Positions 37,977 through 49,986 of a stretch of DNA of 64,000 nucleotides are shown one piece after another. The stretch covers positions 2,634,501 through 2,698,500 of the forward strand of contig NZ_CP058350.1 in NCBI RefSeq assembly GCF_005860795.2. Direction: 5' to 3'. Each line of letters starts with the position of its first letter. Positions within the stretch are counted from its first letter, which is position 1. The DNA is from Peteryoungia desertarenae (lineage in GTDB: Bacteria > Pseudomonadota > Alphaproteobacteria > Rhizobiales > Rhizobiaceae). The notes under the pieces are model-generated. The model did not search any database, was not told where the DNA came from, and saw only the letters and a program-made list of their open reading frames with translations. Position numbers and translations under genes: made by a program.

Positions 37977-40508
37977 ATGGCAGCGAGCGAAGGGCAGCCG
38001 ACCCTGAAGCAGCACAAGGTGTCCGAGGGTGATGCCGTATTCGCTGCTGCCTTGCCGATTGTGTCAGGCAATCACCTTCGACTGAGTCCGGTGCGCCCGG
38101 CGAAAAGTTGGCAGGTCGCAATTCGGTCGATACTACGGCCCGCTGCCCTTGCCGCATGTCTGCGAGAAGAATGGTGTTACGGTCACTTTTTCCACTTCAT
38201 GCCGATAATGCTCGGCGCTGGAGCCATCACCTGGTTCGTGGTTGAAGACCCGCCCGCGATTTTTTTGATCGCCGCGCTGATCTTCATCGCGGCAAGTCTG
38301 CTGAGCATGATCTCCGCACACGTGCAGCCATTCAGGATCATCCTTTGGGCGCTGCTGTTCTATCTCGCCGGGATGGCCGCCGCAGTTCTTGAGACGTCGA
38401 GACTGGCGACAACGATACTTGATCAGGCCTTGGTTACGAAGATTACGGGGATCGTTGAGCGTCGGGAGGCCGGATCGGGCGGGGAATGGCGTTATATCGT
38501 TCGGCTGACCTCGACGGTCGAGCCGACAATCCGCCGCCCACCCGAGCGGGTGTCGCTTCTGGCGCGAAGTTCGCCCAATCCCGTTCCGATCGGCGGCATC
38601 ATTTCCGGAGGAGCCCGCCTGTCCCCGCCATCCGGCAGTGCCGTACCAGGGCTGAACGATTTCGCCTTTGCAAGCTACTATCAAGGCATAGGCGCCGTCG
38701 GCTTTTTTCTGGGAGCCCCGCAAGCACTTCATTCAGACGTTCGGAAACCAGCAAACACGGGTCTCATGATGCGCCTCGATGAGGCGATTTTCTCGTTGCG
38801 TGACCAGATTTCCGGGAGGATTCGCAGCATCATCCCAGGTGACCCCGGCGCTTTTGCAGCGGCCATCATCACCGGTGAGCGTCGCTCGATGTCCAATGAG
38901 GCAACGGAAGCTTTGCGGCTGTCGGGTTTGGCTCACATAACCGCAATCTCGGGACTCAATATGGCGCTTGCCGCTGGGATCTTCTTTGTCGGTTTCCGGT
39001 CCGTGCTCAGTCTTTTTCCAGCCGTTGCGCAAGCCTACCCTGTAAAAAAGCTTGCGGCTCTGGGAGCCCTCATCGCAATAACGGCCTATTTGATGATCTC
39101 GGGCTATCAGGTTTCTGCCGTGAGAGCCTATCTCATGACGGGCATGATGCTGGTTGCCGTGCTCTGCGATCGTCCAGCGATCAGTCTTCGAAATCTCGCA
39201 ATCGCCGGCGCTGTGATCATCGTAATCACACCGTCTGCCGCGCTTGGCCCAAGCTTCCAGATGTCGTTCGCTGCCACTGCTGCTCTGATAGCCGGTTACA
39301 ACCTCTGGCAACGTCAAAACCCGAGCTTCATCGTCAGGCGAGAGCATCCGATGCGCCGGACACTTGCTGCCGTGGCTGGCTTTGTAGGCGGGATCTTGTT
39401 GACCTCGTTCATTGGAGGAGCGTCTACTGCGATCTTTTCCGTCCATCATTTCCACAGGCTTTCTTTGCACGGCCTGGAGGCAAACCTCGCCGCGATGCCG
39501 CTGATTTCCATGGTGGTAATGCCAGCGGGGTTTGTCGGCATGCTGCTGATGCCCTTCGGGCTGGATCGACCCTTCTTCCTGATAATGGGACTCGGGCTGG
39601 AGCTTGTTCTTGCTGTCGCGCATGAAGTGGCATCTTGGGGCGATGGCGTCAGCTTCACGCGGCAGCCGACATGGTTTCTGCCGGTTTCGGTGGTAGGCTT
39701 CCTGCTGCTGACGCTGCTGCGTAGCCGCATACGCTGGCTGGGAGGCGCGCTGATGGCGGCCACAATTGCCTGTGTCTGGATAACGCCACCACCACCCACC
39801 CCTGACCTCGTCGTCGCTGAAGACGGTACCATGGTCGCAGTCGGGACCGGAGACCAGACATGGGCAACGAATCGAACCAGGCCACCGGCCTTCCAATTCG
39901 ATCAGTGGCAAACAGCCTTGGCTGTCGCGAGGCACGACAGCCCCCTTGTTCTCGGTCATGCTCCAGAGCCGAACATGCAGACCCGTTCCGGTCGCAGAAA
40001 GACGTTCAGCCCCGAACAGATACGACAGCTGCGGGCCGGTATTGAAACCAATCTTGCGAGTCTCGCAGACCCCCGCTTCACCTGCTATGCCGGTCTCTGC
40101 GCCATCCGACTCCCTACTGGCTGGATCGTCGCGACTGTCGAAAGACCGGAACTGATCGCGATCGCATGCAAAATGGCAGATATTGTCGTAAGCCCGACCC
40201 GTTGGAGATATCTGGAATGCCGAACCGGCGTCCGACTTATCACCGCCAATCACCTCAAACAGACGGGCAGCCTCGAAATCAAATTGGACGAGCGTGAAGG
40301 CCGCGTATGGTCAGTCCGCCAAACCTATGAAGGCAGGCCCAAACCATGGACTCAACACCGTCTCTATGACTGGCGAGAGGATCGGTATGCGCAACGACAC
40401 TTGCCAATCGATCATCTTCTCTCGGACACCCGGGGACCAACACTCGCACCATCTCGTCAATCCCAAAGAACCACTGCGGGTGCAGAGTTCAGTGATAGCG
40501 ACGAATGA
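37977..40508 (+). CDS. comEC: ComEC/Rec2-family membrane protein
   Basis: An 843-residue protein: a cytoplasmic N terminus, two or three membrane segments, the periplasmic DUF4131/OB-like domain (about 125-250), then the competence domain with many membrane segments and the conserved [16 protein letters not shown] and [13 protein letters not shown] segments. ComEC moves DNA across the inner membrane in competent bacteria. The C-terminal 200 residues sit where a metallo-beta-lactamase domain would be, but I see no HxHxDH motif. The ATG at 37977 has GGAGGGG 5 bp upstream; a GTG at 37947 is less likely. It runs 20 bp into the convergent lexA. Confidence 0.9.
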   Translation: MAASEGQPTLKQHKVSEGDAVFAAALPIVSGNHLRLSPVRPAKSWQVAIRSILRPAALAACLREEWCYGHFFHFMPIMLGAGAITWFVVEDPPAIFLIAALIFIAASLLSMISAHVQPFRIILWALLFYLAGMAAAVLETSRLATTILDQALVTKITGIVERREAGSGGEWRYIVRLTSTVEPTIRRPPERVSLLARSSPNPVPIGGIISGGARLSPPSGSAVPGLNDFAFASYYQGIGAVGFFLGAPQALHSDVRKPANTGLMMRLDEAIFSLRDQISGRIRSIIPGDPGAFAAAIITGERRSMSNEATEALRLSGLAHITAISGLNMALAAGIFFVGFRSVLSLFPAVAQAYPVKKLAALGALIAITAYLMISGYQVSAVRAYLMTGMMLVAVLCDRPAISLRNLAIAGAVIIVITPSAALGPSFQMSFAATAALIAGYNLWQRQNPSFIVRREHPMRRTLAAVAGFVGGILLTSFIGGASTAIFSVHHFHRLSLHGLEANLAAMPLISMVVMPAGFVGMLLMPFGLDRPFFLIMGLGLELVLAVAHEVASWGDGVSFTRQPTWFLPVSVVGFLLLTLLRSRIRWLGGALMAATIACVWITPPPPTPDLVVAEDGTMVAVGTGDQTWATNRTRPPAFQFDQWQTALAVARHDSPLVLGHAPEPNMQTRSGRRKTFSPEQIRQLRAGIETNLASLADPRFTCYAGLCAIRLPTGWIVATVERPELIAIACKMADIVVSPTRWRYLECRTGVRLITANHLKQTGSLEIKLDEREGRVWSVRQTYEGRPKPWTQHRLYDWREDRYAQRHLPIDHLLSDTRGPTLAPSRQSQRTTAGAEFSDSDE

Positions 40509-41202
40509 GACCCACAAGCTTACCCTGGATCTTGACACGATCCGGACCAAAGATCCGGGTTTCATAGGCGGGATTGGCGGCTTCAAGAGCAATCGAGGCC
40601 CCGCGACGACGGAAGCGTTTCAGCGTAGCCTCTTCATCGTCAACCAGCGCAACGACGATGTCACCGGGGTTCGCCGTCGTCGCATTCCTAATGACGACAG
40701 TGTCGCCATCAAGGATACCGGCCTCGATCATCGAATCCCCCCTGACTTCCAGGGCGTAGTGATCGCCGGAGCCCAGCATTTCCGCCGGAACATTGATGTC
40801 ATGAGTGTTGTTCTGGATCGCAGAAATCGGAACACCGGCAGCAATGCGACCCATCACAGGCACGCTGACGGATGACGACATGTCTTCAGCTGGCCGCTTC
40901 AATGTTGGGGCAGGGGGTGCCTTGCCGAGGCTTCCTTCAATGACTTCTGGCGAAAAGCCCCGGCGAGGCTGCAGGCTTGGGGTATAGGCCTCCGGCAGTT
41001 TGATGACCTCCAGTGCTCTCGCACGGTTCGGCAGGCGACGGATGAAACCCCGCTCCTCAAGGGCCGTAATCAGACGATGAATGCCGGATTTGGATGCAAG
41101 ATCAAGGGCATCCTTCATTTCGTCGAAAGAAGGCGGTACGCCCGATTCCTTCATCCGCTCGTGAATGAACAGAAGCAATTCCTGTTGTTTGCGCGTCAGC
41201 AT
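40489..41202 (-). CDS. lexA: LexA repressor
   Basis: A 237-residue SOS repressor. The N-terminal winged helix-turn-helix (about 1-65) binds DNA; the C-terminal protease-like domain holds the cleavage site A122-G123, nucleophile S157 in GDSM and the general base K195. RecA-activated self-cleavage lifts repression after DNA damage. Upstream (41248-41262) is a GTTC-N7-GTTC box, the alphaproteobacterial LexA target, so autoregulation is expected. The stop lies 20 bp inside the end of convergent comEC. Confidence 0.97.
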   Translation of the reverse strand: MLTRKQQELLLFIHERMKESGVPPSFDEMKDALDLASKSGIHRLITALEERGFIRRLPNRARALEVIKLPEAYTPSLQPRRGFSPEVIEGSLGKAPPAPTLKRPAEDMSSSVSVPVMGRIAAGVPISAIQNNTHDINVPAEMLGSGDHYALEVRGDSMIEAGILDGDTVVIRNATTANPGDIVVALVDDEEATLKRFRRRGASIALEAANPAYETRIFGPDRVKIQGKLVGLIRRYH

Positions 41203-41247
41203 GTCAAAGCCTCGAAGGGTGAAACAAATCCAGAACGGACACTATAT

Positions 41248-41262
41248 GTTCCAGTTGTGTTC
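41248..41262 (-). promoter_or_regulatory. LexA (SOS) box of lexA
   Basis: GTTC (41248-41251), seven bases, GTTC (41259-41262): exactly the GTTC-N7-GTTC direct repeat known as the LexA target in alphaproteobacteria. It lies 46-60 bp upstream of the lexA start, consistent with autorepression. Confidence 0.88.
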
Positions 41263-41405
41263 TGCAAGGGGATAAATTTCCGTGAAGATTTCCGCACAAA
41301 TAGCTAAGTTATTGCAAACCGGTTGGTATTTGATTTGCCCGCGCTTCATGCTGATTTGGTCCGCAAGCCTGGAAAGCCGATGCGGAAACGCGCAAGGCTC
41401 CATTC

Positions 41406-41573
41406 ATGTCGCTGCCTTCTCCCAAAACCGCTTCGTTCGCCGATCGTAAAACGCGCATTTCATCGGTTGATCAGCGCGCTGAGCCCGTCGAAGGGCTTGT
41501 CGGTTACAATGGAAACACCTTACTACACGGGCTGATAAAACAGCTGTCGGGGAGATTGGATGTTGCCTGTTGA
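41406..41573 (+). CDS. Possible small protein (55 aa), doubtful
   Basis: An ATG frame too short for usual gene calls. It begins MSLPSPKTASFADRK and ends LSGRLDVAC, overlapping the first 14 bases of the VOC gene out of frame. Codon choice looks normal but the only possible ribosome-binding site (AAGG) is about 12 bp away, and part of the frame is formed by the repeat-like element at 41479. Chance or a leader peptide are alternatives. Confidence 0.25.
   Translation: MSLPSPKTASFADRKTRISSVDQRAEPVEGLVGYNGNTLLHGLIKQLSGRLDVAC
41479..41496 (+). repeat. Dispersed-repeat-like element (TGAGCCCGTCGAAGGGC type)
   Basis: CTGAGCCCGTCGAAGGGC resembles the CTGAGCYTGTCGAAGGGC motif scattered between genes of many alphaproteobacteria. 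GCCC and GGGC can pair around GTCGAA. A partial copy, TGAGCGTGTCGAAG, occurs at 37757-37770 just upstream of gltA. The likeness to the dispersed family is from memory. Confidence 0.45.
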
Positions 41574-42443
41574 AGCAAGAGAGATCGACCACCTGGTTCT
41601 GCCGGTCGAAAGCCTGGACGTGGCGCGCGATAGGCTTAGCGTTCTGGGGTTTACCGTCGCTCCAGACGCTCGCCATCCGTTCGGCACGGAGAACGCATGC
41701 GTCTTCTTCGCGGATGACACCTATCTTGAACCTCTAGGCATTGGCAGTCGAGAGGATTGCGAAGCCGCTGCACGCCTCGGAAACGTCTTTGTCGCGAGAT
41801 ATCTCGCCTATCGTTTCCGGCAGGGAGAAGGCTTATCGGGTGTGGTTGTCAAAACGTCCGATGCGGCTTCGGATGATCGCCGTTATCGCGCAGAAGGACT
41901 GTCTGCCGGGGATATTCTGAACTTTTCACGGACAATGACGCTTGGTGACGGCAGTTCCTTTGAGGCTTCATTCAGGCTTGCTTTTGCCGCAGATCTTCGA
42001 GCGCCTGACTTTCTGCTTTTTTCCTGTCAACGGCTTAACCCGCTGCCTGCAGACAGAGGTTCCCTTGTCGTTCACAAAAACGGTGCAGTCGGGTTGTCCC
42101 GAATTGTCCTTGTGGAAGAAAACCCCAGCGATTTCCAGTATCTTCTCGAGATGGGCCTGGAGCAAAGGGCCGCAAATGCGCACTCGTTTGGTCTCCCAGT
42201 CGAGGCAGCAAACTGCCAACTGGACATCCTGACGCCACAGGGCTTTGTCGCGCATTTTTCTTTTGGGGTGGCGCCACGTGGCCGGGGTCTCTTTGGCGGA
42301 GCGGTGGTGCTGGCGGTTGGTGATCTGAAGGTGACAGAGGCGTATCTCACTGCTAATGCGGTCGCCTATCAAAAGATCGGTGCGCGCTTGGTCGTCCCGC
42401 CTTCATCGGGACAGGGTGTCGTGTTTGCCTTCGAGGAGAAGCC

Positions 42444-42447
<4 letters not shown>
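41560..42447 (+). CDS. VOC-family (glyoxalase-like) protein
   Basis: A 295-residue protein with a vicinal-oxygen-chelate fold, beginning [20 protein letters not shown], a typical first beta-alpha unit, and a second half with similar spacing ([19 protein letters not shown]). It fits the glyoxalase_3-like group, for which no clear reaction is known; metal ligands cannot be assigned safely. The start of kdsA overlaps its end by 4 bp, so the two are cotranscribed. A role near KDO synthesis is only a guess from this coupling. Confidence 0.82.
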
Positions 42448-43292
<845 letters not shown>

Positions 43293-43318
43293 CCTAATCT
43301 GAAGCACGTTTGTGACAT

Positions 43319-43352
43319 AAAAAATGGAAGCACTTCGAGGAGAGGTGCTTCC
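43319..43352 (-). terminator. Terminator of cheW
   Basis: GGAAGCACTTC (43326-43336), loop, GAGGTGCTTCC (43342-43352) with one G-U pair. On the minus strand it is followed by ATTTTTTA. It lies between convergent kdsA and cheW and may slow transcription from both sides. Confidence 0.8.
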
Positions 43353-43386
43353 CTTGTCTCGCAGATAATGACGACCTGACGAGCTG

Positions 43387-43860
43387 TCAGGCCGCTAGAT
43401 CGACATCTTCCGGAACGAACATGCGACCAAGATTCAGGAAGCAGATCATGCCGGATTGATGGGTGATGATCCCGTCGCAATAAGAACGGTCCATGCTGTT
43501 TGTGATCTCTGGCGCCGGCTGGATCTGCTCTGCACTGATCGACAGCATGTCGGTGACCTGGTCAACCATAAGCCCAATTGGTTTGCCATGGACTTCGGCC
43601 ACAACAATGGCGCTTCGTTCGGTCGGTTCGCCGGAATGCATTCCAAGCTTGCGTGCAAGATCTATCGTCGGGATGACGGTTCCGCGCAGATTGATGATCC
43701 CGAGCACTTCCGGTGGAGAATGCGGAATGGGTGTCGATTGCGCCCATCCTCGAATTTCACGGATTGATGTTGTCTCAATACAGAAACTTTGATCACTGAG
43801 CTTGAACGCAATAATCTCAAGAGATACGCGTCCATCCCAGCTCTTCGCGATCGTATTCAT
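43387..43860 (-). CDS. CheW-type chemotaxis coupling protein
   Basis: A 157-residue CheW-domain protein with ETTSIREI near residue 30 and GIINLRGTVIPTIDLARKLG near 55-75. CheW links receptors to the CheA kinase. No receptor, cheA or other che gene is in the window, so this is an isolated copy, perhaps serving a secondary pathway. A small hairpin (AGCTCAT/ATGAGCT, 43874-43892) lies in its upstream region. Confidence 0.9.
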   Translation of the reverse strand: MNTIAKSWDGRVSLEIIAFKLSDQSFCIETTSIREIRGWAQSTPIPHSPPEVLGIINLRGTVIPTIDLARKLGMHSGEPTERSAIVVAEVHGKPIGLMVDQVTDMLSISAEQIQPAPEITNSMDRSYCDGIITHQSGMICFLNLGRMFVPEDVDLAA

Positions 43861-43873
43861 TCAGGGCCTCCAC

Positions 43874-43896
43874 AGCTCATGTTATATGAGCTTTTT
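43874..43896. repeat. Hairpin in the cheW-eno intergenic region
   Basis: AGCTCAT-GTTAT-ATGAGCT (43874-43892) followed on the plus strand by TTTTA. It lies 14 bp upstream of the cheW start, so it may be an operator or mRNA-leader hairpin; as a plus-strand terminator it would have nothing to end. Confidence 0.35.
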
Positions 43897-44024
43897 ACGC
43901 TAAATGTATTGACAGATTACTAGTGGCGAACGCTCCAAGTTTAAGCGTTTCGGCCAATGGCGGCTGTTTGAGCTGGCCTTGCTGTCTGCTGGTTTATGCT
44001 GGCAATGCATGGCTCGGATTTTGA

Positions 44025-45398
<1,374 letters not shown>

Positions 45399-45424
45399 GC
45401 GCTTTCGTTTCGCTCTGTATCAAG

Positions 45425-45458
45425 ACCCGCGTGTGCCAGTCGGCTGCGCGGGTTTTTT
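45425..45458 (+). terminator. Rho-independent terminator of eno
   Basis: ACCCGCG (45425-45431) and CGCGGGT (45447-45453) form the stem with a 15-base loop, followed by a run of T to 45458. It lies 27 bp after the eno stop. Confidence 0.85.
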
Positions 45459-45540
45459 GTGGCCAGACAACAGGGTCAACGAACGGTTAAGGTATCAGCT
45501 CTATCTTTGCTCAAGTAATGCGTATCAGGGCTGACCCGGC

Positions 45541-45861
45541 ATGTGGACCAGGCATCATAAAAAGAAAAAATTCGGTCGCCTCATTCTTCCGGCGGTTGCT
45601 GTCGCCTTTCTTTCCTATTTCGGTTACCATTCGGTCCATGGTGACTTTGGGTTGCGGGCAAGCCAGGAGTTTGAGCGACAGCGCCAGACCAGAACTGCGG
45701 AACTGGCCACCTTGATCGAGCAGCGCCAGATGCTCGAAAAGGAAGTCGAATTGCTGAGCGACGGATCTCTGGATCGTGATATGATTGATGAGAAGGCGCG
45801 CTATCAGTTGAATATGTCGCGACCTGACGAGATCGTCGTTTTCAACCGGTTTTTTAATTAG
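45541..45861 (+). CDS. Septum formation initiator (FtsB/DivIC-like) protein
   Basis: A 106-residue bitopic membrane protein: a basic N terminus rich in His/Lys, one membrane segment (about 13-32), then a coiled coil (about 40-80, LIEQRQMLEKEVELL) and a short C-terminal part with ARYQLNMSRPDEIV. This architecture and its place between eno and pdhA are those of the alphaproteobacterial FtsB-like division protein, which joins FtsL and FtsQ at the septum. Sequence likeness in this family is low, so the call rests on architecture and context. Confidence 0.85.
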   Translation: MWTRHHKKKKFGRLILPAVAVAFLSYFGYHSVHGDFGLRASQEFERQRQTRTAELATLIEQRQMLEKEVELLSDGSLDRDMIDEKARYQLNMSRPDEIVVFNRFFN

Positions 45862-46007
45862 CCTAAATCAGGTTAATTTGAATTTTCCGTGAAAAAACAT
45901 GTGCTTGCTTGGAATGTGAGCCATGCAATTCTGGCATTGCGGTCCTGTCGTTTCTTGCTTATCCTGTCTCCCAAAGCGAAATCACAACGAGCCCATGGGA
46001 GGGATGA

Positions 46008-47054
46008 ATGGCGCCGCGAAAATCCGCGACTGCGACCGGTCGCAAGACTTCGGCCAAGCCTGCCAAGAAAGACTTCAACGAAGGTGCAATCGTCGAGTTC
46101 GATAAGGAGCAGGAGCTGCTCGCCTATCGCGAGATGCTGCTGATCCGCCGTTTCGAGGAAAAGGCCGGCCAACTCTATGGAATGGGCTTTATCGGCGGCT
46201 TCTGTCACCTCTATATCGGCCAGGAAGCTGTCGTCGTCGGCATGCAGATGGCGTTGAAGGAAGGCGACCAGGTCATCACCGGCTATCGTGACCATGGGCA
46301 CATGCTGGCTTGTGGGATGAGCGCTCGCGGCGTCATGGCCGAGCTGACCGGTCGTCGCGGCGGCCTGTCGAAGGGCAAGGGCGGCTCGATGCACATGTTC
46401 TCCAAGGAGAAGCATTTCTATGGCGGTCACGGTATCGTCGGTGCGCAGGTCTCGCTTGGCACCGGTCTCGCCTTCGCCAACAAGTATCGCGGCAATGACA
46501 ATGTCTCGCTCGCCTATTTCGGCGATGGCGCGGCCAACCAGGGTCAGGTCTACGAGAGCTTTAACATGGCTCGCCTCTGGAATCTGCCGGTAATCTACAT
46601 CATCGAGAACAACCGCTACGCCATGGGCACATCGGTATCGCGCGCCTCGGCTCAGACCGATTTCTCGCAGCGCGGTGTGTCCTTCAACATCCCCGGCATC
46701 CAGGTGGATGGGATGGATGTGCGGGCGGTAAAGGCTGCTGCCGATCTGGCGGTGGAGCATTGCCGTTCGGGCAAGGGTCCGATCATCCTTGAGATGCAGA
46801 CCTATCGTTATCGCGGCCATTCCATGTCCGACCCGGCCAAGTATCGCTCCAAGGAAGAAGTGCAGAAGATGCGCTCCGAACAGGATCCGATCGAGCAGGT
46901 TCGCGCCCGTCTCCTTGAAAAGGGCTGGGCATCCGAGGATCAGCTGAAGGCAATCGACAAGGAGGTCCGCGATATCGTGGCCGATAGTGCCGATTTCGCC
47001 CAGGCCGATCCGGAGCCGGATGTATCCGAGCTCTACACCGACATTCTGCTGTAA
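46008..47054 (+). CDS. pdhA: Pyruvate dehydrogenase E1 component, alpha subunit
   Basis: A 348-residue thiamine-diphosphate enzyme subunit. GHGIVGAQVSLGTGLAF and GDGAANQGQVYESFNMA carry the ThDP/magnesium-binding GDG...N motif, and the phosphorylation-loop-like YRGHSMSDPAKYR follows. With PdhB it decarboxylates pyruvate and acetylates lipoate. The first 25 residues are basic and Ala-rich. It opens the pdhA-pdhB-pdhC operon, 15 bp before pdhB. Confidence 0.97.
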   Translation: MAPRKSATATGRKTSAKPAKKDFNEGAIVEFDKEQELLAYREMLLIRRFEEKAGQLYGMGFIGGFCHLYIGQEAVVVGMQMALKEGDQVITGYRDHGHMLACGMSARGVMAELTGRRGGLSKGKGGSMHMFSKEKHFYGGHGIVGAQVSLGTGLAFANKYRGNDNVSLAYFGDGAANQGQVYESFNMARLWNLPVIYIIENNRYAMGTSVSRASAQTDFSQRGVSFNIPGIQVDGMDVRAVKAAADLAVEHCRSGKGPIILEMQTYRYRGHSMSDPAKYRSKEEVQKMRSEQDPIEQVRARLLEKGWASEDQLKAIDKEVRDIVADSADFAQADPEPDVSELYTDILL

Positions 47055-47069
47055 TCGGGGAGGGAACCC

Positions 47070-48443
47070 ATGCCGATCGAAATCCTGATGCCCGCCCTCT
47101 CTCCGACCATGGAAGAAGGCACGCTGTCCAAATGGGTCAAGAATGAAGGCGACACCATCAAATCTGGTGACGTGATCGCCGAAATCGAGACCGACAAGGC
47201 AACCATGGAAGTCGAAGCCGTGGACGAAGGCGTCCTCGGCAAGATCCTGGTCGCTGCCGGTACTGAAAACGTCAAGGTCAACACCGCAATCGCCGTCCTC
47301 CTGCAGGATGGTGAAAGCGCCGATGCGGCTCCGGCTCCGAAGGCCGCCGCTCCGGCGGAGGCTCCTGCTGCTGCAGCGCCTCCCGCCGCGCCCGTACCGG
47401 CTGCACCTGCGGCCCCGGCATCGGTCGCTGCCGCCGATCCGGCCATTCCGGCCGGCACCGAAATGGTGACCATGACCGTTCGCGAAGCCCTTCGCGAGGC
47501 CATGGCCGAGGAAATGCGTGCCAATCCGGACGTCTTCATCATGGGTGAAGAAGTCGCGGAATATCAGGGTGCCTACAAGATCACTCAAGGTTTGCTGCAG
47601 GAGTTTGGCCCGCAGCGCGTCGTCGACACCCCGATAACTGAGCATGGCTTTGCCGGTATCGCCGTCGGTGCCGCCATGGCGGGCCTCCGCCCGATCGTCG
47701 AGTTCATGACCTTCAATTTCGCCATGCAGGCGATCGACCAGATCATCAACTCGGCGGCCAAAACGCTTTACATGTCGGGCGGCCAGATGGGTGCGCCTAT
47801 GGTCTTCCGTGGACCGAACGGTGCGGCAGCCCGCGTTGCCGCCCAGCACAGCCAGGATTATGCCGCCTGGTACAGCCACATCCCGGGTCTCAAGGTCATC
47901 CAGCCCTATTCGGCGGCTGACGCCAAGGGTCTCCTGAAGGCTGCCATCCGCGATCCGAACCCGATCATCTTCCTCGAAAACGAAATCCTCTACGGTCACT
48001 CCTTCGAAGTGCCGAAGCTGGATGATTTCGTTCTGCCGATCGGCAAGGCACGACTGCACAAGGCAGGCAAGGACGCGACCATGGTCTCCTGGGGTATCGG
48101 CATGACCTATGCGGTCAAGGCCGTGGAGGAACTGACCAAGGAAGGCATCGATGTCGAGCTGATCGACCTGCGCACCATCCGTCCGATGGACCTGCCGGCG
48201 ATCATCGAATCGGTGAAGAAGACCGGTCGCCTTGTGACCGTCGAGGAAGGCTTCCCGCAGTCCTCCGTCGGCGACTTCATCTCGAACACTGTCCAGCGTG
48301 AAGCCTTCGACTATCTCGATGCCCCGGTCATCACGATCGCCGGCAAGGATGTGCCGATGCCTTACGCGGCAAACCTCGAAAAGCTCGCTCTGCCGAATGT
48401 CGGCGAAGTGATCCAGGCGGTCAAAGCCGTCTGCTACAAGTAA
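47070..48443 (+). CDS. pdhB: Pyruvate dehydrogenase E1 component, beta subunit with N-terminal lipoyl domain
   Basis: A 457-residue protein that is about 130 residues longer than ordinary E1 beta. The extra part is a lipoyl domain (1-79) with the modified K43 in ETDKATME, then an Ala/Pro linker (about 80-128), then the transketolase-like E1 beta fold. This fusion is known from rhizobia and relatives. The lipoyl domain is nearly the same as that of PdhC, suggesting duplication. It lies between pdhA and pdhC with gaps of 15 bp each. Confidence 0.97.
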   Translation: MPIEILMPALSPTMEEGTLSKWVKNEGDTIKSGDVIAEIETDKATMEVEAVDEGVLGKILVAAGTENVKVNTAIAVLLQDGESADAAPAPKAAAPAEAPAAAAPPAAPVPAAPAAPASVAAADPAIPAGTEMVTMTVREALREAMAEEMRANPDVFIMGEEVAEYQGAYKITQGLLQEFGPQRVVDTPITEHGFAGIAVGAAMAGLRPIVEFMTFNFAMQAIDQIINSAAKTLYMSGGQMGAPMVFRGPNGAAARVAAQHSQDYAAWYSHIPGLKVIQPYSAADAKGLLKAAIRDPNPIIFLENEILYGHSFEVPKLDDFVLPIGKARLHKAGKDATMVSWGIGMTYAVKAVEELTKEGIDVELIDLRTIRPMDLPAIIESVKKTGRLVTVEEGFPQSSVGDFISNTVQREAFDYLDAPVITIAGKDVPMPYAANLEKLALPNVGEVIQAVKAVCYK

Positions 48444-48458
48444 GGGGAGGCGAGGCTC

Positions 48459-49784
48459 ATGCCGATCAATATCACCATGCCGGCTCTCTCTCCGACCATG
48501 GAAGAGGGCAATCTGGCGAAGTGGCTGGTCAAGGAAGGCGACAAGGTCAAGTCCGGCGATGTGATCGCCGAGATCGAAACCGACAAGGCGACCATGGAAG
48601 TGGAAGCCGTCGATGAAGGTATCGTGGCCAAGCTCGTCGTTCCCGCCGGCACCGAAGCCGTCAAGGTCAATGCGCTGATCGCGATCCTTGCCGAGGAAGG
48701 CGAGGACGTCGCGGCTGCTGCTTCTGGTGGCGGTTCGTCCGCGCCCAAGGCCGATGCCGCTCCTGCGTCCAAGGCTGAAGCAGCACCTGCCGCAGCGGCA
48801 ACGCCTGCAACGGCAGCCGCTTCGGCAGCGCCCGCGGCATCGACTGGCGACCGCGTCTTCGCATCCCCGCTCGCTCGCCGTCTGGCGAAGGAAGCCGGTC
48901 TCGACCTCAAGGCCGTCTCGGGCTCCGGTCCCAAGGGCCGCGTTGTCAAGAGCGACATTGAAAAGGCCGTCAGCACCGGTGGTGTCAAGGCTGCTACGCC
49001 GCCTGCTGCAGCAAGTGCTGCTCCGGCACCGGCCCTTGCCAAGGGTCCGTCCGACGAAGCCGTGCTCAAGAACTTCGCCGATGGCTCCTACGAGCTCGTG
49101 CCGCATGACGGCATGCGCAAGACGATTGCCAAGCGCCTGCAGGAATCGAAGCAGACCATCCCGCATTTCTACGTCTCCGTGGATTGCGAACTCGATGCAC
49201 TCTTGGCACTGCGTTCACAGCTCAACGCAGCCGCGCCTGAAAAGGACGGCAAGCCGGCCTACAAGCTCTCCGTCAACGACATGGTGATCAAGGCTCTGGC
49301 CCTCGCGCTGCGCGACGTGCCGGATGCCAATGTCTCCTGGACGGACAGTGCCATGGTCAAGCACAAGCATGCCGATGTCGGTGTTGCCGTGTCGATCCCC
49401 GGCGGCCTGATCACCCCGATCATCCGCAAGGCCGAGACCAAGAGCCTGTCCACCATCTCCAACGAGATGAAGGATCTCGGCAAGCGCGCCAAGGACCGCA
49501 AGCTGAAGCCCGAGGAATATCAGGGCGGCACGACCGCCGTATCCAACATGGGCATGATGGGCGTGAAGAGCTTCTCGGCGGTCGTGAACCCGCCTCATGC
49601 CACGATCCTCGCGGTCGGTGCCGGCGAAGAGCGGGTCGTGGTCAAGGGCGGTGCGATGAAGATCGCCAATGTCATGACCGTGACGCTCTCCACCGACCAC
49701 CGCTGCGTCGATGGCGCGCTCGGAGCCGAACTGCTCGGGGCCTTCAAGCGCTACATCGAAAATCCGATGGGCATGCTGGTTTGA
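48459..49784 (+). CDS. pdhC: Pyruvate dehydrogenase E2 component (dihydrolipoamide acetyltransferase)
   Basis: A 441-residue core protein of the complex. Domains in order: one lipoyl domain (1-80, K43), Ala/Pro linker (about 81-127), peripheral-subunit-binding domain (about 130-165, [14 protein letters not shown]), second linker (about 170-205), and the acetyltransferase domain with the catalytic [10 protein letters not shown] motif near the end. It passes the acetyl group from lipoate to CoA. A 54-codon frame begins 3 bp after its stop. Confidence 0.97.
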   Translation: MPINITMPALSPTMEEGNLAKWLVKEGDKVKSGDVIAEIETDKATMEVEAVDEGIVAKLVVPAGTEAVKVNALIAILAEEGEDVAAAASGGGSSAPKADAAPASKAEAAPAAAATPATAAASAAPAASTGDRVFASPLARRLAKEAGLDLKAVSGSGPKGRVVKSDIEKAVSTGGVKAATPPAAASAAPAPALAKGPSDEAVLKNFADGSYELVPHDGMRKTIAKRLQESKQTIPHFYVSVDCELDALLALRSQLNAAAPEKDGKPAYKLSVNDMVIKALALALRDVPDANVSWTDSAMVKHKHADVGVAVSIPGGLITPIIRKAETKSLSTISNEMKDLGKRAKDRKLKPEEYQGGTTAVSNMGMMGVKSFSAVVNPPHATILAVGAGEERVVVKGGAMKIANVMTVTLSTDHRCVDGALGAELLGAFKRYIENPMGMLV

Positions 49785-49787
49785 TTT

Positions 49788-49952
49788 GTGAGCGCGGCGG
49801 CATTCGCGCTGGACGGGGTAAAAGCGATTGCTACCGCCCGGCGCGTTGTAACCAACGGGCCTTGGCCTGTTGCTCTGGACGATGGATGCCTCATCGACCA
49901 TATCATGTGGCTTGATTGCGACGTGATCCAGGATTTGCAGAGTAGACCTTAA
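49788..49952 (+). CDS. Possible small protein (54 aa) directly after pdhC
   Basis: A GTG-started frame beginning 3 bp after the pdhC stop, ending TAA at 49950-49952. The product (MSAAAFALDGVKAIATARRV..., then PWPVALDDGCLIDH and IMWLDCDVIQDLQ) reads like ordinary protein, with two cysteines and codon use like the neighbours. No clear ribosome-binding site is seen, but coupling to pdhC could replace it. It may be a real small gene of the pdh operon or the remnant of a larger one. I do not recognise the family. Confidence 0.4.
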   Translation: MSAAAFALDGVKAIATARRVVTNGPWPVALDDGCLIDHIMWLDCDVIQDLQSRP

Positions 49953-49986
49953 GTCGTGGGTGAACTTTGTTGAAAGGAGCATTCTG

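Larger units (their letters stand above)
41203..41559. other. 357-bp region between lexA and the VOC gene
   Basis: The left end carries the lexA promoter with a LexA box. The right half contains a dispersed-repeat-like element (41479-41496) and a 55-codon ATG frame, 41406-41573, that overlaps the start of the VOC gene and reads like protein but has a poor ribosome-binding site. I treat that frame as uncertain. Confidence 0.5.

Noticed and set aside
38733..40253. A 506-codon minus-strand frame over comEC
   Set aside because: Low-complexity composition and fully inside a recognisable membrane protein gene.
45873..49166. A 1097-codon open frame on the minus strand across pdhA, pdhB and pdhC
   Set aside because: It is antisense to three clear enzymes, is rich in His, Arg, Gly and Asp as expected from the complement of their codons, and shows no domain. 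The lipoyl duplication makes it look internally repeated.
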